Below are positions 32,699-38,251 of a stretch of DNA of 38,251 nt, one piece after another (position 1 is the first letter of the stretch; every line of letters starts with the position of its first letter). Origin of the DNA: JAFAXD01 sp035472475 (GTDB lineage Bacteria; Pseudomonadota; Alphaproteobacteria; Rhizobiales; Xanthobacteraceae); contig DATIPA010000094.1 in assembly GCA_035472475.1 (NCBI GenBank), forward strand, positions 1-38,251. The letters run 5' to 3'. Both the position numbers and the translations under genes were made by a program. A model generated the notes under the pieces. It did no database searches and was not told the DNA's origin. It worked only from the letters and a program-made list of their open reading frames with translations.

Positions 32699-34399
32699 CT
32701 ACGTCTCCATGACATAGCGGCCGGGAGCTGCGTCGAGCGGCGGGCTCTCCTCGCTGCCAAGTGAGGATGGCGCTGACCTTTCCTCGCCCGAGCGCGCCTT
32801 GCTCCACTCCAGCCAGTGCGGCCACCAGCTTCCGCTATGCTTGGTCGCCCGCTCCAGCCACGCCTCGGGGCTTGTCTGTTGTGCGGCACCGGCCCAGAAC
32901 AGGGCCTTCGGGTTACCGGGCGGGTTGAGCAGGCTCTGGATATGACCGCTGTTTGAGAGCACGAATGTGCTGCGCTCGCCGTAAAGCTTCGCAGTGTTGT
33001 AGCACCCCTGCCAGGGCGTGATGTGATCAGTGACGCCGGCGACCACGTAGGTCTCGATATCCACGCGTCGCATGTCGAGCGCGGCACCGCGCACGTCGAG
33101 CCGGCCGGCATTGACGTAGGGGTTGCTGTCGATGAGGTCGAGAAAGTCGGCATGCAGGCGGGCCGGCAGGCGCGTGGTGTCGTTGTTCCAGTACAGCACA
33201 TCGAAGGCCGGCGGGGCGTTTCCCATGAGATAGTTGTTCACCCAGTAGCTCCAGATCAGGTCGTTGGGTCGCATCCACGCGAACATGCGCGCCAATTCCC
33301 GCCCTTCGACCACGCCGGCGAGCTCGGAGGCCTGCTTCGCCGCGGCGATCGATTCCGGCGTGACGAACATGCCGGCGGTCGTATCCTGCGTCACCGCCAT
33401 GTCGAGCACACAGACCGCGACCGTGGCACTGTGAACCTTGCGCTCGCCGCGGGCCGCCAGGTTCCCGAGAAACGCCGACGCGGTGATGCCGCCCGAGCAT
33501 GAGCCCCAGATGTTGATGTCCTCGCTTCCGGTGATCTCGCGCATCACGTCGGCTGCGTCTTCCAGCGCTTCCACGTAGGTGTCGAGCCCGAAGTGGCTTT
33601 CAGCGGACGTCGGGTTTTTCCAGCTGATGGCGAACGTCTGCAGGCCGCCCTTAAGGGCGAGCTGGATGATGCTCTTTTCGGGTGCGAGATCGAACACGTA
33701 GAATTTGTTGATCTGCGGCGGTGCGATCAGGAGCGGCCGTGCATGCACCGCGTCGGTCATAGGGCGGTATTGGATCAGTTCCATGACCGGGTTGCGGTAG
33801 ACGATCGATCCCGGCGTCGTTGCGAGATTGCGTCCGACGGCAAATTTCCGCGTGTCGACCTGCGCCGGCAGACCGCCGTTGTGCGCGAGGTCGCCGACGA
33901 AATTTTCCAGTCCCTGCACGAAGCTCGCGCCGCCGGTGTCGACCAGCTTCTTGAGCGCCGCGGGGTTGCCCGCGAGCGAGTTGGTCGGCGACATCGCGTC
34001 CACCAGCAGCGAAATGACGAAGCGCGCGCGTTCTGCATCGCGCTTGTCCATCTTGGTTTCGTCGACGCAGCGGTTGAGCGCGCCGGCCCAGGCGAGGTAG
34101 GCCTGCACGAGCCCCCGGTAGGCGAAGCTCTCCTTCCAGGCCGGATCCGCGAAACGCTTGTCCTTGGGATCGGGCGCGAGTTCGGAGGCACCGGTCGCGA
34201 TGCGCCCGAGCTCTCCGATCAAGGCCAGCCACTGCTTGGCGACGACCGTCGGATTGCTCGCCATTTGCCCGAGCAGCGTACGTGCGGACGCCGCTACGTC
34301 GCGGCCGCGCACCCCGACCAGTGGGTTAGCCGCGAGCGTGTGCTGTGCCGCCTGGTCTCGGACATCATGGCCAAATGTTTCACTGTTTTCGCTTGCCAT
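32699..34399 (-). CDS. phaC: Polyhydroxyalkanoate synthase
   Basis: A 566-residue PHA synthase that polymerises (R)-3-hydroxyacyl-CoA. The lipase-like box is GSCSGG with catalytic Cys301, and Asp458 (VTDHITPW) and His486 (SGHIQSLLNPPGNPK) complete the triad. The Cys-Asp-His spacing is close to that of class II (Pseudomonas) synthases. LLIAPPQINKFYVFDLAPEK is the conserved core strand, and the end APGRYVMET fits. GGAGGAG lies five bases before ATG 34399. Coupling to a Pseudomonas-like phaZ also suggests a class II-type or mixed-chain-length enzyme, although alphaproteobacteria more often have class I. Substrate range is inferred. Confidence 0.95.
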   Translation of the reverse strand: MASENSETFGHDVRDQAAQHTLAANPLVGVRGRDVAASARTLLGQMASNPTVVAKQWLALIGELGRIATGASELAPDPKDKRFADPAWKESFAYRGLVQAYLAWAGALNRCVDETKMDKRDAERARFVISLLVDAMSPTNSLAGNPAALKKLVDTGGASFVQGLENFVGDLAHNGGLPAQVDTRKFAVGRNLATTPGSIVYRNPVMELIQYRPMTDAVHARPLLIAPPQINKFYVFDLAPEKSIIQLALKGGLQTFAISWKNPTSAESHFGLDTYVEALEDAADVMREITGSEDINIWGSCSGGITASAFLGNLAARGERKVHSATVAVCVLDMAVTQDTTAGMFVTPESIAAAKQASELAGVVEGRELARMFAWMRPNDLIWSYWVNNYLMGNAPPAFDVLYWNNDTTRLPARLHADFLDLIDSNPYVNAGRLDVRGAALDMRRVDIETYVVAGVTDHITPWQGCYNTAKLYGERSTFVLSNSGHIQSLLNPPGNPKALFWAGAAQQTSPEAWLERATKHSGSWWPHWLEWSKARSGEERSAPSSLGSEESPPLDAAPGRYVMET

Positions 34400-34449
34400 G
34401 GATGCTCCTCCTCAACCCAAAGCACGAAGGAAGTCCGCTTTCCCGAGCC

Positions 34450-34932
34450 TCATGACGTCGTAACGCGCTTGCCGATCAGCATGCACAAAACCTCGGCGAC
34501 GAGGGCAGGCTTTGCCTCGCCCTCGATCTCCAGCGTGCATTGTAGCTTCAGGAGCACGCGGCCGCCGGTCTGCGGCTCGGCCGCGATCAGGCTGACGCGC
34601 GTGCGCACCCGCGCGCCGGCTTTGACCGGCGCAATGAAGCGGACCTTGTCCAGTCCGTAGTTCAGCCCGGTCGCGGCATCCTGGGGAATCACGCCGAGCT
34701 CCATCACGGTCGCGGCGACCAGCGACAGCGTGAGGTAGCCGTGGGCGATCGGTCCGCCGAACGGGCTCTCGCGCCTTGCGCGCTCGACATCGACGTGGAT
34801 CCACTGTCGGTCGCCGGTGCAGGTCGCGAACTGGTTGATGCGATCCTGATCGATCGCAATCCACTCCGAGGCGCCGAATTCGTGCCCGATGAACTGTCCG
34901 GCCGTTGTCATATTGTAGTTGGGGAGCGCCAT
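34450..34932 (-). CDS. MaoC-type (R)-specific enoyl-CoA hydratase family protein
   Basis: A 160-residue hot-dog-fold protein with the hydratase-2 motif CTGDRQWIHVDVERARRESP, then FGGPIAHGYLTLSL, carrying catalytic Asp and His. Members hydrate trans-2-enoyl-CoA to (R)-3-hydroxyacyl-CoA, the monomer PhaC uses; the dedicated version is PhaJ. Position between fadD and phaC supports that role, but the sequence also resembles NodN-like proteins, so I give no symbol. GGGAGG is five bases upstream of ATG 34932. Confidence 0.9.
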   Translation of the reverse strand: MALPNYNMTTAGQFIGHEFGASEWIAIDQDRINQFATCTGDRQWIHVDVERARRESPFGGPIAHGYLTLSLVAATVMELGVIPQDAATGLNYGLDKVRFIAPVKAGARVRTRVSLIAAEPQTGGRVLLKLQCTLEIEGEAKPALVAEVLCMLIGKRVTTS

Positions 34933-34941
34933 GGTGCCCTC

Positions 34942-36687
34942 CTAGGGAAGCTCGCGCAGATCCTTGCGCAGGATTTTGCCGACCGCCGACTTCGGCAAGG
35001 CGTCGAGGAACCGCACCTCCTTCGGTACCTTGTAGGCGGCGAGTTCGCGCCGGCAGTGCGCGATCAGGTCCGCCTCGGTCACACTCGCGCCAGGCGCCTT
35101 GGTGGCGAACAGCCGCACGGCTTCGCCGGTCTTCTCGTCCGGCCTGCCGACGCACGCGCATTCGGCGATACCTGGGCAAGCCGCGGCGACGACTTCGACC
35201 TCGTTCGGGTAGACGTTGAAGCCCGAGACGATGATCATATCCTTCTTGCGGTCGACGATCTTGAGGAAGCCGTTGTTGTCGAACACGCCGACGTCGCCGG
35301 TGCGGAAGTAGCCGTCGGCCGTAAAGGCGTCGGCATTCGCCTGCGGCTTCTGCCAGTAGCCCTTCATCACCTGTGGCCCCTTGGCGCACACCTCGCCGGC
35401 TTGGCCGTCCGGCACGTCGTTGTTGTCGTCGTCGCGCAGCTTGATGTCCGTGGAGGGCAACGGCAGCCCGACGGTCGCCGAGAACGCGCCCGCGCCCGCC
35501 GGATTGAGCGTCAGGATCGGGGACGTTTCGGACAGACCGTAGCCCTCGAGAATGTCGGTGCCGGTCAGCGCCTTCCATTTTGCCGACGTGGTTGGCAGCA
35601 CGGCCGCGCCGCCGCCGATCGCCGCACGCAGGCGGGTGAAGTCCACGTCGCCGATCTTCGGATGCATCAGCAGTCCGCCGTAAAGCGTGTTCACGCCCGT
35701 GAAGACGGTGCAGCGCGCGTTGCGCAGGACCTCGACGAAGCCGTCCATGTCGCGCGGATTGGGGACCAGCCAGTTCTCGGCGCCGATCGAGAAGTAGCTA
35801 ATGAAATTCACCATCAGCGCGAAGATGTGATAGAGCGGCAGCGCCGTGACCACGACTTCCTCGCCCGGTCGCAGGGCGTCGGACCGCATGAACGCTTTGA
35901 ACTGCTCGGTGTTGGCGACGAGGTTGCGATGCGACAGCGCGGCGCCCTTCGAAAGACCCGTGGTGCCGCCGGTGTACTGCAGAAACAGGAGGTCATCGCC
36001 GCTCAATTGCATCGGCGTGTGGCAAAGCTTCGCCCCTTGTGAGAGAGCATCAGCAAAAGCGATGACGCCAGTAAGGCGCGGGTCCACGGCCGGGCTCGGC
36101 AGTGGCGCGCCGGTGCCGTCGCCCGGGCTGACGGTGATGACCTGCTTGATCGCGGTCTTGTCGATGATCTCGGCAAGCGTTGCTGACACTCCGCTAAAAA
36201 TGACGATGACCTCGACGCCCGCATCATTGAGCTGGTGCTCGAGTTCGCGCGGCGTATAGAGCGGATTGACGTTCACCTGGATGCCGCCGGCGCGGATGAT
36301 CCCCATGAACGCGAGCGGGAAAGCCGGCAGGTTCGGAAGCATGACCGCGATACGCGCGCCCTTCCCGACGCCGAGACCGGTTTGCAGATAGGCCGCAAAG
36401 TCGCGCGAGAGCCGGTCGGCGTCCGCATAGGTCAGGGTTTGCCCGAAGCAGCGGAACGCCGGCTTCGCCGCGTAGCGCTTCATCGCGCATTCGAGCAGAT
36501 GCAGCACGGACGCATGTACGTCCGGATCGATCTCGGCCGGAATGCGCGTCCCGTAAGCGGCAAGCCAGGGCTTGTGCGAAAGGTCGTCCGATCCCCGCCT
36601 GGTCTCCGCGGTTACGGCCGCGCCCGGGCCGGTGCTTTCGAGCTTGCTGGTGAGGTCCGGGTTCGCTGGCGAGAGCTGCGGTTCCAT
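34942..36687 (-). CDS. fadD: Long-chain-fatty-acid-CoA ligase
   Basis: A 581-residue AMP-forming ligase with the FadD-type P-loop LQYTGGTTGLSKGAALSHRN (about 233), ILEGYGLSETSP (about 378), and the fatty-acyl signature GYFRTGDVGVFDNNGFLKIV then DRKKDMIIVSGFNVYPNE. The catalytic Lys is in KSAVGKILRKDLR. It activates fatty acids for beta-oxidation or, here, for PHA precursor supply. I start at ATG 36687; the frame is open upstream to 36834 through the divergent promoter. It is the first gene of the run fadD, hydratase, phaC, phaZ, with gaps of 9, 50 and 0 bases. Confidence 0.93.
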   Translation of the reverse strand: MEPQLSPANPDLTSKLESTGPGAAVTAETRRGSDDLSHKPWLAAYGTRIPAEIDPDVHASVLHLLECAMKRYAAKPAFRCFGQTLTYADADRLSRDFAAYLQTGLGVGKGARIAVMLPNLPAFPLAFMGIIRAGGIQVNVNPLYTPRELEHQLNDAGVEVIVIFSGVSATLAEIIDKTAIKQVITVSPGDGTGAPLPSPAVDPRLTGVIAFADALSQGAKLCHTPMQLSGDDLLFLQYTGGTTGLSKGAALSHRNLVANTEQFKAFMRSDALRPGEEVVVTALPLYHIFALMVNFISYFSIGAENWLVPNPRDMDGFVEVLRNARCTVFTGVNTLYGGLLMHPKIGDVDFTRLRAAIGGGAAVLPTTSAKWKALTGTDILEGYGLSETSPILTLNPAGAGAFSATVGLPLPSTDIKLRDDDNNDVPDGQAGEVCAKGPQVMKGYWQKPQANADAFTADGYFRTGDVGVFDNNGFLKIVDRKKDMIIVSGFNVYPNEVEVVAAACPGIAECACVGRPDEKTGEAVRLFATKAPGASVTEADLIAHCRRELAAYKVPKEVRFLDALPKSAVGKILRKDLRELP

Positions 36688-36848
36688 GGCATGTTTCCCC
36701 GATCTGGCTCCGAGGCGGCGATTTGGCTTTGGGATTGCGGCCGCCCTGACAATAAAAACGCTAGACCCGCGGCCGTGCGGTGTCAGTGACTGAGGCGGCC
36801 AATTTACTGGCCGAACAAAGCCAACCTGCGCCACGGGAGGGGCGAGGG
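36688..36848. promoter_or_regulatory. Divergent promoter region of fadD/PHA run and AraC gene
   Basis: This 161-base gap must hold both promoters. It contains an AT-rich patch (TGACAATAAAAACGCTAG, 36747-36764), flanking TGACA/TGTCA words and paired GCGGCCG / CGGCCG motifs that could be operator halves. I cannot assign them. Confidence 0.4.
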
Positions 36849-37883
36849 ATGAGCAAAAAGGCGACGTCCGCCGTCTGGGTCAGAAGCACCGTCGACATGC
36901 TTGCGGCCGAAGGCCTCGACGTCCGAGCCTTGCTCGCCGGAGCTGCGATCGACCCCGCGACATTGGACACGCCGGGGGCGCGCCTGCCGACCGAGCAAAT
37001 CAGCCGCCTGTGGGAGCTTGCCGTCAAACAATCGGGCAATCCGGCGATCGGGCTCGCGCAGCACGAGGTCGCGCGACCCGCGAGCTTCGATGTCGTCGGA
37101 TACGCCATGATGTCGTGCGCCGACCTGCGCACCGCGTTCGAGCGCCTGATCCGCTACATGCTCATCCTTAGCGACGCGCTGACCATGCGCCTGACGAAGG
37201 ATCAGGACGGATGTCGGATTACTTTCGAGCTGTTCGGCGGCAGTGCGCCGATGCCCCGCCAGCGCATCGAGTTTATCGTCGTCACGCTCATCGGCTTCTG
37301 CCGCTGGATCAGCGGTCGCGACGTCCAGCCGCTTGCCATCGGGTTGCCGTATCCGGCACCGGCCGATCTTGCGCCTTACCGCGCCGCCTTTCGCTGCCCG
37401 GTGTCGTTCGATCTGCCTGCCACCAACCTGCTGTTCGCTGCCTCCGATATGACGGCGCCGCTGCCGACATCGAATCCAAAGCTCTCGGAGTTGCACGAGC
37501 GTTTCGCGGGCGACTATCTCCGCCACTTCGACCATGCCCAGACCAGCTACCGGGCACGGGAAGTGATCATCCGCCGGTTGCCGGACGGCGAGCCGCGGCG
37601 CAACGAGGTCGCGGGCGAGTTGCACATGAGCGAACGCACCTTTCAGCGGCGTCTTGAGGAGGAGGCGACGTCCTTCCTTCAACTGCTGGACGACACGCGC
37701 CGTGAACTCGCCGAGCAGTACCTCGGGCGGCTTCAGCTGTCGCTCGCCCAGGCCGCTTACCTCCTGGGCTTTTCCGACCAGACCAGTTTCTTCCGTGCCT
37801 GCAAGCGCTGGTTCGACGTGTCGCCTAGTCAGTATCGCAGCCAGCTGGATCGGCTGGCCGTCCAGACGTCCGGCACCCGTTAG
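36849..37883 (+). CDS. AraC-family regulator, OruR/ArgR-like architecture
   Basis: A 344-residue regulator. A long N-terminal ligand domain (about 5-210, Arabinose_bd-type, with the QISRLWELAVKQSGNPAIGL motif) is followed by a double helix-turn-helix (about 240-335). The HTH part contains GELHMSERTFQRRLEEEATS and LSLAQAAYLLGFSDQTSFFR, with ACKRWFDVSPSQYR at the end. ATG 36849 has GGAGG upstream; a GTG at 36780 is in frame. Divergence from fadD suggests that it controls the fatty-acid/PHA run, perhaps in response to an acyl or hydroxyacyl effector. This is an inference. Confidence 0.9.
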   Translation: MSKKATSAVWVRSTVDMLAAEGLDVRALLAGAAIDPATLDTPGARLPTEQISRLWELAVKQSGNPAIGLAQHEVARPASFDVVGYAMMSCADLRTAFERLIRYMLILSDALTMRLTKDQDGCRITFELFGGSAPMPRQRIEFIVVTLIGFCRWISGRDVQPLAIGLPYPAPADLAPYRAAFRCPVSFDLPATNLLFAASDMTAPLPTSNPKLSELHERFAGDYLRHFDHAQTSYRAREVIIRRLPDGEPRRNEVAGELHMSERTFQRRLEEEATSFLQLLDDTRRELAEQYLGRLQLSLAQAAYLLGFSDQTSFFRACKRWFDVSPSQYRSQLDRLAVQTSGTR

Positions 37884-37891
37884 TTGCTATT

Positions 37892-37996
37892 CGGTCATCC
37901 GGGGCCGCCGCGAAGCGGCGAGCCCGGAATTCACAACCCTAGACCAGTGGCTAAAGATTCCGGGTCCCTCGCTGCGCTCGGGCCCCGGAATGACGC
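37892..37996. repeat. Mosaic palindromic intergenic repeat
   Basis: Two hairpins sit in tandem: 37899-37927 (CCGGGGCCGCCGC / GCGGCGAGCCCGG) and 37957-37991 (ATTCCGGGTCCC / GGGCCCCGGAAT). Outer arms GTCAT-CCGGGGC (from 37894) and GCCCCGGAATGAC (to 37994) also pair. This composition (CCGGAATGACG ends) is typical of abundant repeats in Bradyrhizobium-like genomes. It lies between the AraC gene and the convergent exporter gene. Confidence 0.8.
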
Positions 37997-38026
37997 CGGG
38001 TGTGCCGAACCGTCTATGGGATGGCA

Positions 38027-38251
38027 CTAAGCGAGCGCGGCACTCGGAACAGCCGGTGCTTCGTTGTCCGCGGCGGGGGGCGGCTCCGGCAGCAAGAATT
38101 GCGCGTGTGCCAATCGCGCGAAAACGCCGCCGCGGCGGACCAGCTCGTCGAAGGTGCCGGCCTCGACAATGCGACCTTCGTCGAACACGAAGATGCGGCT
38201 CGCGCTGCGCACCGTCGAGAGACGGTGCGCGATCACGAACGTGGTGCGGTT
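38027..38251 (-). CDS. ABC exporter ATPase, C-terminal end (5' part outside window)
   Basis: The last 74 residues of a gene that continues beyond base 38251. NRTTFVIAHRLSTVRSASRI contains the H-loop His, and FVFDEGRIVEAGTFDELVRR is the usual end of MsbA/ATM1-type half-transporters, in which a membrane domain precedes the ATPase. A short Pro/Ala-rich tail follows. The exported substrate cannot be judged from this fragment. Confidence 0.88.
   Translation of the reverse strand, partial: NRTTFVIAHRLSTVRSASRIFVFDEGRIVEAGTFDELVRRGGVFARLAHAQFLLPEPPPAADNEAPAVPSAALA

Noticed and set aside
34741..36042. 433-aa plus-strand frame opposite fadD and the hydratase gene
   Set aside because: Codon and residue composition of an antisense shadow; the minus-strand genes are unambiguous.

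Overview
This is GC-rich chromosomal DNA that looks alphaproteobacterial, most likely from the Hyphomicrobiales (Bradyrhizobium/Xanthobacteraceae-like). This is an inference. It rests on the density of aromatic-acid and acyl-CoA genes, a Liv-type ABC transporter, a PHA cluster, mostly intergenic palindromic repeats and strong GGAGG ribosome sites. I see no rRNA, tRNA, insertion sequence, phage gene or CRISPR array. Both ends of the window cut through genes.

Bases 1-6979 (+) form one apparent catabolic and uptake unit: a flavin aromatic-ring hydroxylase (5' end missing), a VOC-fold protein, and a branched-chain-amino-acid-type ABC importer whose second permease and first ATPase are fused. Two CTAG-ended hairpin elements (6976-7142) follow. 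Next come an Lrp/AsnC regulator (-) divergent from 4-hydroxyphenylpyruvate dioxygenase (+), an exported glutathione peroxidase-like protein (-), and a luciferase-family flavin oxidoreductase (-) divergent from a MarR regulator, with paired operator-like repeats between them.

Bases 11334-16295 hold the most unusual unit. On the minus strand a Rieske ring-hydroxylating oxygenase, a 170-aa protein of unknown family, a double-cupin protein and a homologue of EutA (the ethanolamine ammonia-lyase reactivating ATPase) are tightly packed. A Rieske ferredoxin gene diverges from it. No ethanolamine ammonia-lyase subunit is present in the window.

Bases 16349-23391 carry envelope genes: a two-segment membrane protein, a FecR-domain protein with a Gln/Pro/Asn-rich tail next to a HupE-type permease, a large MscS-type channel, a CAP-domain lipoprotein and small secreted or hypothetical proteins. 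Bases 23692-28405 hold cAMP signalling parts: a Crp-type regulator, a perfect CRP-type palindrome in front of two small membrane-protein genes, and a class III adenylate cyclase with an extracytoplasmic c-type haem (CxxCH) sensor domain. An acyl-CoA synthetase lies between them.

Bases 28408-36687 (-) are lipid, storage and wall genes: a FATP-type acyl-CoA synthetase translationally close to the cyclase, a DD-carboxypeptidase, and a run fadD, MaoC-type hydratase, phaC, phaZ that could activate fatty acids, supply hydroxyacyl-CoA, and polymerise and depolymerise polyhydroxyalkanoate. An AraC regulator (+) diverges from fadD. A mosaic palindrome and the 3' end of an ABC exporter gene close the window.
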